Below are positions 55,640-63,160 of a DNA stretch of 64,000 nucleotides, piece after piece. The position numbers were made by a program, and so were the translations under genes. The DNA is from Colwellia sp. MB02u-6 (GTDB lineage Bacteria; Pseudomonadota; Gammaproteobacteria; Enterobacterales; Alteromonadaceae): the NCBI RefSeq assembly GCF_014077095.1, contig NZ_JACGVG010000035.1, forward strand, positions 186,001-250,000, written 5' to 3'. The notes under the pieces are model-generated. The model worked only from the letters and a program-made list of their open reading frames with translations, did not search any database and was not told the origin of the DNA. The first letter of the stretch is position 1. Every line of letters begins with the position of its first letter.

Positions 55640-55759
55640 AACTAAAATAAGCTAATAGAGATAGCGTTGAGTTTTAAGTTATTAGCTGGCAGTTAAAAGA
55701 ACAGATTTAGCTGTTAGTAATAACTTTAAACTCTTAAGTAGTTTTAAGTAAGTTATAGA

Positions 55760-55790
55760 AGTCGTTAATTCATATTAACGGCTTTTTTTT
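55760..55790 (+). terminator. Terminator downstream of putP
   Basis: AGTCGTTAAT (55760-55769) and ATTAACGGCT (55774-55783) pair (one G-U) with a 4-base loop, followed by eight T's. It ends the putP transcript. Confidence 0.85.
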
Positions 55791-56336
55791 GTTATTTTTT
55801 CTTTCTGAGCAATATTTTTAAGCTAACGCCTTTAATATCGCTCGATTGTTAAACTTTGGAATTTGAACCCAAGCCATTGTGGTAGCTATCACTTAGCTCT
55901 CATTTAGCGCTTGCCAGAGCTTTGATAATAAATAGAACTTTCACCTATGCAAGTCAGCTATGGGCGTTTATCGAAGTGCGAGGTAACGGCAAAAAAGCGA
56001 ATTTAAAGACGATTTAATATACGGTGTTTATTGTCTTATAAGGACCTAAAAAGCTTGATATTAGCTATTCGTAGCGGCATAAGACTAGTATATTCATGTA
56101 CAAAGGATGTAGAACATTGGGGGGCAACGCAGGAGCCGTGATCAAGAATAACTATTGTCTTGATGAAATTTTAGTAACCGCTCTAATTGACTTCAGATGT
56201 AAGCTATTAATATCGTAGCAATCAAGACATGGACGTAGGTATTCAGGTTCAGTCTGAAGCGATGAACCTGTAATCTAAGATTTTTTAAGTCTACTAAGTG
56301 GTAAGGCAACTATTGAGATGAGTACAAGTTTGACTA
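55791..56336. other. Gene-free interval with inverted repeats
   Basis: No convincing gene. Visible structures are ATCAAGA/TCTTGAT (56141-56147 and 56158-56164, inside a GAGC/GCTC frame) and CAGGTTCA/TGAACCTG (56244-56251 and 56263-56270) followed by a T-run at about 56281-56286. The last could be an intrinsic terminator of a plus-strand transcript, so a small RNA here is possible but unproven. Confidence 0.4.
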
Positions 56337-57050
56337 CTAAATTGACCAGGTAATATGATTACTCACTCGTTCCTGCCATTGCTTTATGGGCTCTTTTTTA
56401 TCTCCTACCACAATGATATTTGAATGATTAAAGTTTAATGACCGACCTTGTAATTTATCATTAGCAAAATTAGTAATAAATTTAATATCTTCATCATTGG
56501 GCAAAATAAAAATATTGACCGGACTTGATTGACCTTGAAACACTAAGTGGAGGCTGTTACTGCCATCAAAGCGACAATAATCAGCAAAGATTAAGCTACC
56601 AAAGGTACTATCAAAACTGCCCTTAAATGTCGCCATTTTCTCATTTAATGAGGCCAGTGTTACCCTTGGTTGATCATTGTTAGAGAAGTGTGATGCCTCA
56701 TAATTAACATGCGCAATAGCATAGTCACCCAGGTTTTTATAAGTTTTAGAAAACATCATAAAGTTAACGGTTAAACCCATCACTAGTGCAACAGATGCTG
56801 CCATCGACAAACGAACACGTGTTTTACGTTTTTGTTGCTGATGGCTAGCAAAAGTTTGGCGTAAAATTAACTTATTAGCTAAATCTTCAGGCACGGGGAT
56901 ATGCATGGCTTGTGCGATTTTATTTTCTAATGTGTCAAGTTCTTGCGAAAACTTTTGTTTTGCCGAATCACTTTTAATGGCGGCATTGATAGCATCATCA
57001 CGGTTATTTGGCTCTGCTAGCATACTGCGTCTAAATTTCAAGTCATCCAT
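56337..57050 (-). CDS. DUF3379 protein, probable anti-sigma partner
   Basis: A 237-residue protein with a cytoplasmic N-terminal segment (DDLKFRRSMLAEPN), one transmembrane helix (about 83-102, LSMAASVALVMGLTVNFMMF) and a periplasmic C-terminal domain. This matches DUF3379 proteins found next to ECF sigma genes in marine gammaproteobacteria. The gene starts at ATG 57050, overlapping the sigma-factor stop by eight bases, so translation is coupled. An anti-sigma role is inferred from topology and context. No zinc HxxxCxxC motif is visible. Confidence 0.8.
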   Translation of the reverse strand: MDDLKFRRSMLAEPNNRDDAINAAIKSDSAKQKFSQELDTLENKIAQAMHIPVPEDLANKLILRQTFASHQQQKRKTRVRLSMAASVALVMGLTVNFMMFSKTYKNLGDYAIAHVNYEASHFSNNDQPRVTLASLNEKMATFKGSFDSTFGSLIFADYCRFDGSNSLHLVFQGQSSPVNIFILPNDEDIKFITNFANDKLQGRSLNFNHSNIIVVGDKKEPIKQWQERVSNHITWSI

Positions 57051-57558
57051 TGTGTAGACCTCTTAATTTTGGCTCGTCGTCTACGGCCTCTTTCAATTGA
57101 TTGCGTGCACGAAATAATCGTGTCATCACGGTATTTTTATTCAGTGACAAGATACCGGCAATTTCTTCACCACTGAAACCACCAATCACCTGTAAAACTA
57201 AGGGTTCACGATACTCTTCAGGCATTTTTTCTATTTTTTCCCGTAACCAATAGTGTTCAATTTCCTGTTCGCTACTGGTGGCTTTGACATCGGCAATAGT
57301 TGCTTCTTCATATTCGCTCATGTCAAAACGCTTACGCTCAAAACGACGAGCGTTTTCTCTGCGCAGAATAGTGATTAACCATGATTTTGCCGCCTTTTCG
57401 TCTTTTAACGAGTCAAGAGCGCGCCATGCACGTAAAAATGTTTCTTGCACTAAATCTTCGGCAATATGCTTATCGTGGCATAACCAGTAGCCATATCGAT
57501 ATAAATCTGCATGTAATGCTTTAACGAGTGCTTCGTATCTAACTTGTTTTGTCGCCAT
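57043..57558 (-). CDS. ECF-family RNA polymerase sigma factor
   Basis: A sigma-70 region 2/region 4 protein of 171 residues, start at ATG 57558 (MATKQVRYEALVKALHADLY); a further ATG at 57585 would add nine residues without a ribosome site. Region 2 holds AEDLVQETFLRAWRAL (about 34-49), region 4 PLVLQVIGGFSGEEIAGILSL with TRLFRARNQLKE (about 130-160). It overlaps the DUF3379 gene. The regulon and stimulus are not known; no matching promoter was identified in the window. Confidence 0.9.
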   Translation of the reverse strand: MATKQVRYEALVKALHADLYRYGYWLCHDKHIAEDLVQETFLRAWRALDSLKDEKAAKSWLITILRRENARRFERKRFDMSEYEEATIADVKATSSEQEIEHYWLREKIEKMPEEYREPLVLQVIGGFSGEEIAGILSLNKNTVMTRLFRARNQLKEAVDDEPKLRGLHNG

Positions 57559-57777
57559 GTTGTAAAAGACCTGAGGCTTTGTCATTTTATTTCACACAAA
57601 TAAACTTATTTACGTAACCCCACTATAGCTTAAATAACTGTTTGAAATTTAATTGGATTAACGTTTGCTAGAGATAGCTATTGTTAAAAAACTTTTAAGC
57701 CAAGCGTGATAGTTTTTAGTGCCAAGTTATGAGCGGTAGGTTTTGGCTCTATAAGGTTATTCGTTTGCTTAACGGTT

Positions 57778-57866
57778 GACGGACTAAAGTCCGACCTACA
57801 AAAAAATTGGCTAACGTTGCATTGTCATCCATAGTTTTCTGTAGATTGGACTTTAGTCCATTAAGT
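57778..57866. repeat. BIME-type REP pair upstream of the sigma gene
   Basis: GACGGACTAAAGTCCGACCTAC (from about 57778) and GTAGATTGGACTTTAGTCC (from about 57841). This and GC-poor flanks fill the 57559-58001 gap between the convergently placed Bat operon end and the sigma gene. No gene is visible. Confidence 0.8.
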
Positions 57867-58001
57867 TAAATAAAATTTAACTATTTTTGACACCAATGCC
57901 GCCCATAAAGAAGTATATTTAATTTAATAGGTCGGCTTTATTTATTTTGAAAAGTTGATTTCAATAACATTAATTTAGAGAAGCTTGATTGCTAGACGCC
58001 G

Positions 58002-59687
58002 CTAAGGGTTAATGCTGATAGCAGCCACGGGTGATTTGCTTAGTTTGCTTTTATTCAGAGCTTGAATAGCAAGGATCAGCTTGTTGCCTGACCAAGCACT
58101 TGGGTTTTTTCCATAATAGCTTTGTTGCAACTCAATAATAGCGTTAGAGAGTGCGGGGTCGTTAAAATAATTGTGCAATGAGTCAAGTGTTGTTAGTTCT
58201 TGGCTTTGATTATTGTCTAATGATTGTTGCTGTGATTGATAGCGTGCCCATGGCAGCAAACACGCTAAGGCTAATTCGCCATTATTTTTCTTACAAGCAG
58301 CTAAGATAGCAAGATGAGCATTATTGAACTTGGTGTTAGTTTCACTCTTGGCTTGCTTAGACTTAAAAGGGCGCTTTGCTGTTATATACCAAGCTAATAA
58401 GGTGACTAGCCATAAGGCTAGAAATAGCCATTGCAAGAAGGTGTTTTGCGGAATGATTACGCTTTCTACAACCCCTGGTGTTGTTGGGGTTTCAAGATTC
58501 ATGCGTGGTGGTTGCTGGATGGTACTTGCTGCTATATCAGCGTTGGGTAAAACGATAATTTTTTGCCCTGCTATTGTCGCTATTTCTGCTTTATTAGTGA
58601 CGGTATTCCACCAAGGGATACTAATTTCGGGTAACTGATATTCACCGGCTTTACTGGCAACAATGGCAAAGTTGACCACTTTTTGGCTGACTAAACGTGC
58701 ATTGTTTAGGCCGGTATGCAGTTTAGCTTGATCTGGGTATACTTTTAGACCTTGTGGAACTTGCATGGTAATTTCAGGTAGTTGCTCCTCTGAAAGCCCG
58801 ACTGCAGTGAGTGTAATGGTGCGAGTGATTGGTTCGCCCACTTTAAATTTTCTTGGTGCGGGTTGAAACTCTTGCTGCAAAGCGAATAATTCGCTTGGCA
58901 GCCATAGCCCGTTAACTTGCACTGGAATAGCTTTAACCGTTAAGGCTATATCGTCACCTACCACACTAACCGGTTTAGTATCGGCATAACTTAAAAAGTT
59001 AGATCGCCTTGCCGAGGCTTTGATGATCTCGCCAGAAAAAATCGGTGCTTTTAATATCATATCACCGCTTTTTTGTGGGCTAATGGCGTACACGCGTTCA
59101 ATAACGCGATAACGTTTACCTTTAATAATACTTTCTGATTCTTCGTCCTTGCCTATTTGTAAAATATTCGCGCTGATTAGGCTTGGTTCGCTCAAACTGC
59201 CACGTTTTAATTCTGCAGCGAAGTGTAGCTTTACGGTTAAAGTGATTTGCTGTTGAACGTATAAGTCGGTGGCAGAGGCTTGTGTGGTGATAAACAGGTC
59301 TTGCTGTTTTGAAGTGGCTGATTCGTTTGCCGCTAGTGAATTAATGGTGATGACTTGGGTTTTGAAACCATTAATGTCAAATGCGGGTATTACTAGCTCA
59401 CCTGAATTTCGAGGTATTAACACCGTATTCCATGTGGTGGTGCGTGTGGTGTCAAAATTGATCATGCTAGTTTGTGAGCTAACCGATGTTCTACCGACAA
59501 TAAAGTCAGTTAATAGTGCTGAGGTATCTAAGGCATTTCTATCAACATTATCATCGGCGGTAATGGTTAATATTAACGATTCATTAGCCATGGTCAGGTT
59601 TTTATCAACCGATGCGCTGACTTTTGTTAACGCGTAGCTATGAGATGATAATAAAATAGCCAACAAAGAAATTATAACTTTTACCAC
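58002..59687 (-). CDS. batD: BatD-like protein (oxygen tolerance)
   Basis: A 561-residue membrane-anchored protein. Signal peptide at 1-19 (MVKVIISLLAILLSSHSYA), a large periplasmic part of beta-sandwich repeats with TITADDNVD and ITRTITLTAVGLSEEQLPEI, a transmembrane helix near 425-445 (FLQWLFLALWLVTLLAWYI) and a short cytoplasmic tail. It matches BatD/DUF3999-type members of Bat operons. It starts at GTG 59687, overlapping the batB stop by seven bases. The precise function of BatD is not established; Bat proteins affect stress tolerance in some bacteria. Confidence 0.87.
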   Translation of the reverse strand: MVKVIISLLAILLSSHSYALTKVSASVDKNLTMANESLILTITADDNVDRNALDTSALLTDFIVGRTSVSSQTSMINFDTTRTTTWNTVLIPRNSGELVIPAFDINGFKTQVITINSLAANESATSKQQDLFITTQASATDLYVQQQITLTVKLHFAAELKRGSLSEPSLISANILQIGKDEESESIIKGKRYRVIERVYAISPQKSGDMILKAPIFSGEIIKASARRSNFLSYADTKPVSVVGDDIALTVKAIPVQVNGLWLPSELFALQQEFQPAPRKFKVGEPITRTITLTAVGLSEEQLPEITMQVPQGLKVYPDQAKLHTGLNNARLVSQKVVNFAIVASKAGEYQLPEISIPWWNTVTNKAEIATIAGQKIIVLPNADIAASTIQQPPRMNLETPTTPGVVESVIIPQNTFLQWLFLALWLVTLLAWYITAKRPFKSKQAKSETNTKFNNAHLAILAACKKNNGELALACLLPWARYQSQQQSLDNNQSQELTTLDSLHNYFNDPALSNAIIELQQSYYGKNPSAWSGNKLILAIQALNKSKLSKSPVAAISINP

Positions 59688-61552
59688 TTTTTCTTAACTC
59701 CTACATTTCGACGATCTTGATTACGTTTTTGATACTCTAATTGCATTTTATTTCTCAGTAACATATAGGGGTCATCAGTGACTTTGTTGAGTAATTGTTG
59801 ATGTTTTTGTTCGGTTTCTTTGGCCAATTGTTCGGCTAGCTTTTTGGCTGCTAGGCTTTGTGCATCGTTTGAATTTTCAGGGCTTTCCGCTTGCTGTTGT
59901 TCTGATTGCTGTTGTTTATCGCGGTCAGTTTTTTGCTGATCTTTTTGTTTTTGGCGTTCTTCAGCATCTTTTTGCGCAGAAGATTCATCTTGTTCGCCGG
60001 GGTCTTTTTTTTCTGAGTTCTGTTGATTTTGTTGCTGTTCGCTGTCTTTGCTGTCACTATTTTCGTTTTGGCTGTCTTGACTCTCACCGTCTTGGTTTTC
60101 ACCCTGTTGATCATTGTCTTGCTGGTCGTTGTTTTGTTGATCATTTTTCTGTTGATCGTCATCTGATTCTTGCTCTTGCTGTTCTTGTTCTTGCTTTAAC
60201 TTTTCAAGCAAGGCTTTATTCGCTTTTGCATCGGCTAAGTTCGGATCGCGCTGTAAGGCTTGTTCATAGGCCGCTATCGCATCGTCTAATTTTTCTAATT
60301 TAGCTAAAGCATTACCTTGATTAAATAACGCCTCTGCGGTGTTTTCTTGTTTAAATGCGGCCAAGGCTTGTTGATAATCACCAGCTTTGTAGTAGGCACT
60401 ACCTTGCCATAGTGGGTTGTTAAATTGTGCTGCTGCTTGCTGATATTGCTCATTGTTAAAGTGTGCTTGACCTTGTTGATCTTTAGTTTTCCAAAGATCT
60501 TGCCAAATATCAGCCTGAGCCTTGTTATTGGGTATTAACATGAAAGCGAACGGCAGGGTTACCAGTAGTGCGCCACGTCTAAAATAACTTAACACCATAG
60601 GCAGAATTAATAACAGCAGGTAGGGGCCAAACTCTTGCCATTGATCACCGGTATTTTCACTGGCTTTGGTGTTGTCTTTATCTATGTCAGTGCTGAGCGG
60701 TTTGAAGGTCAGTCGTTCAATATCTTTGTTGTTCTGGCTCAGGGTAGCGTAGTTGCCTCTACCGCGTTGAGCTAAGCCCTGTAATGCCTGCACTGTTAAC
60801 TTAGGCACAATAATCGCGCCATTGTCATCTTTCATTAGTTCGCCATTACTGAGTTTAATGGGTGCGCCCGTTTTTGTACCAATGCCAAGAATATTAAGCC
60901 GATAAGGATGGTCGCGTGACCATTGGGTTATATCTTGAATATCAATATTATCGATACCGTCAGTGAACCAATAAATATCGCCGTCTTTATGACCGGCATT
61001 GATTAACATTTCATTGGCCAGTGCCAATGCGGCAAATGGGTTGCTACCAAGCACCGGCATAAGTTCGGGGCTTAATGAGGGTAAAAGTAATTTTATATTA
61101 TTGCTGTCATCGGTTAACGGACTAATATTAAAAGCATCACCCGCATAAGCAATAAGACCGATTTCACCATCTTTAATACTATCGAGTAAATCTATGGCTT
61201 TATAACGTGCGCGTGTCAGGCGATTAGGAGCAACGTCGGTGGCATACATAGAATACGACATATCCATAATCAACACTGAGCCTTGTGCTACTTGATACAC
61301 TGGCTGTGGTAGTTTTTGCCAACTCGGTCCTGCCATGGCTAAAATTGACAGTAAGCCGATTAAAAACGGCAGCAGCAATGAGTTAGATTTTGCTTTAGCG
61401 TTACCTTGCACTAATACTTTTGCTAAATGTGCCGGTAACAGTTTCTGCCAGCCTGACTGCTTAACACGCAATTTTTTTAACATAAACAGCATTAAAAATA
61501 AGCCAATAATAGCTAATAGCCAGAGCGGGCGAATAAAATGAAAGTCAGCCAT
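59681..61552 (-). CDS. batB: VWA-TPR protein (BatB/BatC fusion)
   Basis: A 623-residue inner-membrane protein. TM helices near 5-25 and 58-75 flank the start, and the VWA domain (about 90-290) has MIDAS DMSYSMYATD (DxSxS). A TM region near 310-345 is followed by TPR repeats (about 360-455, AEALFNQGNALAKLEKLDDAI). The tail (about 460-590) is an extreme Gln/Asp/Asn/Glu/Lys low-complexity run. VWA plus TPR in one chain corresponds to the BatB and BatC functions fused. ATG 61552 lies one base after the batA stop. Confidence 0.9.
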   Translation of the reverse strand: MADFHFIRPLWLLAIIGLFLMLFMLKKLRVKQSGWQKLLPAHLAKVLVQGNAKAKSNSLLLPFLIGLLSILAMAGPSWQKLPQPVYQVAQGSVLIMDMSYSMYATDVAPNRLTRARYKAIDLLDSIKDGEIGLIAYAGDAFNISPLTDDSNNIKLLLPSLSPELMPVLGSNPFAALALANEMLINAGHKDGDIYWFTDGIDNIDIQDITQWSRDHPYRLNILGIGTKTGAPIKLSNGELMKDDNGAIIVPKLTVQALQGLAQRGRGNYATLSQNNKDIERLTFKPLSTDIDKDNTKASENTGDQWQEFGPYLLLLILPMVLSYFRRGALLVTLPFAFMLIPNNKAQADIWQDLWKTKDQQGQAHFNNEQYQQAAAQFNNPLWQGSAYYKAGDYQQALAAFKQENTAEALFNQGNALAKLEKLDDAIAAYEQALQRDPNLADAKANKALLEKLKQEQEQQEQESDDDQQKNDQQNNDQQDNDQQGENQDGESQDSQNENSDSKDSEQQQNQQNSEKKDPGEQDESSAQKDAEERQKQKDQQKTDRDKQQQSEQQQAESPENSNDAQSLAAKKLAEQLAKETEQKHQQLLNKVTDDPYMLLRNKMQLEYQKRNQDRRNVGVKKKW

Positions 61553-61553
61553 A

Positions 61554-62573
61554 TTAATCCGTCACTCCGCTTGCTGATTTTTTGCTGATGAAAAATTGAC
61601 CATTGGAGATGCTCTTAGTTAACAGCGTGAGTAAGCTTATCAGCAAGGCTAAGCCTAAAGGCCAGTGGAACAAAGCGGTTAAAGGTCGCATTTGTTGTTG
61701 TTCTTGTTCTACGGGTTCAAGAGCGTCCAATAGTTGATAAATTTCACTCATGTCTTCACTGGCGCGAGCGCGAAAATAATAACCACCGGTTTCATCCGCC
61801 AGACGTTGTAAAGACTCTTCATCAAGATCACTTGAAGGGTTGACGCGACGAGCGCCAAATAATGAGTTTTGCACCATAACATCAGCGCCAATACCAATAG
61901 TGTATATGGTGATATTTTTTGCTACAGCTAATTCAAGCGCTTGGTCGGGGGTAATTTTACCCGCGGTATTTTGACCATCGGTCAGTAACAATAAAACCCT
62001 ATTCGATTCTTTCTTTTCATCAAAGCGCTTAACAGCAAGTGCGATAGCGTCACCAATCGCGGTTTTTTTGCCGACTAAGCCCAACACGGTTTCATCAAGC
62101 ATTTGTTGCACGGTTTTACGATCAAAGGTCATCGGCGTTTGCATATAAGCATCGTCACCAAATAAGATCAAACCTAACCTGTCACCGCTGCGTCGTGCGA
62201 TAAATTCACCCAGTAATTGCTTTAACATATCAAGACGATTAACGCTGCGGCCATTGAGGGTCATGTCCTCTACTTGCATACTGCCGGATAAATCAACCGC
62301 GATCATCATCTCGCGTCCTTCAGTGGGTACATTGACGGATTCACCCAGCCATTGTGGTTGAGTGGTCGCCAGTACCAGTAACAGCCAAATAAGGCTGAGT
62401 ATTAGTACTGATGATTTTTTCTTTTCGGGGGCAAACTCTGGTGTCTGAATACCTTTAATGATGGTGGGCATTCTAAGTGGCGCGGCTTGTACTTGTTTTT
62501 TAGCCGGTAACCAATAGACAAGTAACGGCAACGGTAGGGCGATTAAGGCCCAGAGAAAATCAAAATGGATCAT
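61554..62573 (-). CDS. batA: VWA-domain protein BatA
   Basis: A 339-residue protein with an N-terminal TM pair (about 5-20 and 57-75), a VWA domain (about 85-280) carrying the full MIDAS IAVDLSGSMQVED (DxSGS), a threonine in LMTPMTFD-like position, and a C-terminal TM (about 305-325). Together with BatB it forms the membrane core of the Bat system, probably acting with a MoxR ATPase encoded upstream outside the window. The start overlaps the DUF4381 gene stop as ATGA. Confidence 0.92.
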   Translation of the reverse strand: MIHFDFLWALIALPLPLLVYWLPAKKQVQAAPLRMPTIIKGIQTPEFAPEKKKSSVLILSLIWLLLVLATTQPQWLGESVNVPTEGREMMIAVDLSGSMQVEDMTLNGRSVNRLDMLKQLLGEFIARRSGDRLGLILFGDDAYMQTPMTFDRKTVQQMLDETVLGLVGKKTAIGDAIALAVKRFDEKKESNRVLLLLTDGQNTAGKITPDQALELAVAKNITIYTIGIGADVMVQNSLFGARRVNPSSDLDEESLQRLADETGGYYFRARASEDMSEIYQLLDALEPVEQEQQQMRPLTALFHWPLGLALLISLLTLLTKSISNGQFFISKKSASGVTD

Positions 62574-63160
62574 GACTTTGCTCCGTCATTTTTAATCACT
62601 AGGTTAGCTGATTTATCGGCTGCTGGACTGGTATGCAAGCCAGTGTTTGTGTTTTTAATTATTGCAGGCGCTGAGATAGCTAACTCTTTTTTTGGTGGTA
62701 AAGCATGGCTAAGCCATAATTTCGCTGCGCTTGAAAATTCAGCCGATATTTTACTTTCCGTAGTACTTGCCGTAGTACTTGCTGCAACACTTTGGTAAAC
62801 AGAGATAAAGTGTTCGGCGCTAAGTTCAGTAAACTTTTGCTGATGCTTAGGGGGCAATGTGGCGATTAAAAAGCTTTTAAAAGCATCGCCAGTTAAGTGT
62901 GCGACTTGCGGTCGTGGAAAGTATTGTAAAGCTGACCATTTTAATAAGGCTACCATAGCGCTGATGTCAGTCGCTGTTGATAATTGTTTGAGTGCCATTT
63001 TTTGCGCCTGACGTTTAATCATGGCTTGTCGCAGCTTTAATAGGCCATACATGATTAAGGCTAAAACAATAATGGCTAAAAGCCACCAACCTGGTGCAAT
63101 AGGATAACCGTGCACATTGGCGGGTAGATGAATATCACTTAATTGTGCTAGCGGATCCAT
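62570..63160 (-). CDS. DUF4381 membrane protein of the Bat operon
   Basis: A 196-residue protein with one N-terminal TM helix (about 24-45, GWWLLAIIVLALIMYGLLKLR) and a cytoplasmic region. The sequence PLAQLSDIHLPANVHGYPIAPGWW at the start is the hallmark of DUF4381 proteins that sit between DUF58 and BatA. The C-terminal third is Ala/Ser/Thr-rich and probably disordered. It overlaps DUF58 by 13 bases and BatA by four, so the genes form one operon. Confidence 0.9.
   Translation of the reverse strand: MDPLAQLSDIHLPANVHGYPIAPGWWLLAIIVLALIMYGLLKLRQAMIKRQAQKMALKQLSTATDISAMVALLKWSALQYFPRPQVAHLTGDAFKSFLIATLPPKHQQKFTELSAEHFISVYQSVAASTTASTTESKISAEFSSAAKLWLSHALPPKKELAISAPAIIKNTNTGLHTSPAADKSANLVIKNDGAKS

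Noticed and set aside
55976-56270. Group II intron remnant (a GTGCG at 55976-55980 and nearby stems)
   Set aside because: No domain V hairpin and no reverse transcriptase; the GTGCG match is short enough to be chance.
59860-60303. 147-codon plus-strand and 103-codon minus-strand frames in the batB tail
   Set aside because: They arise from the low-complexity Gln/Asp/Asn-coding tract of batB read in other frames.
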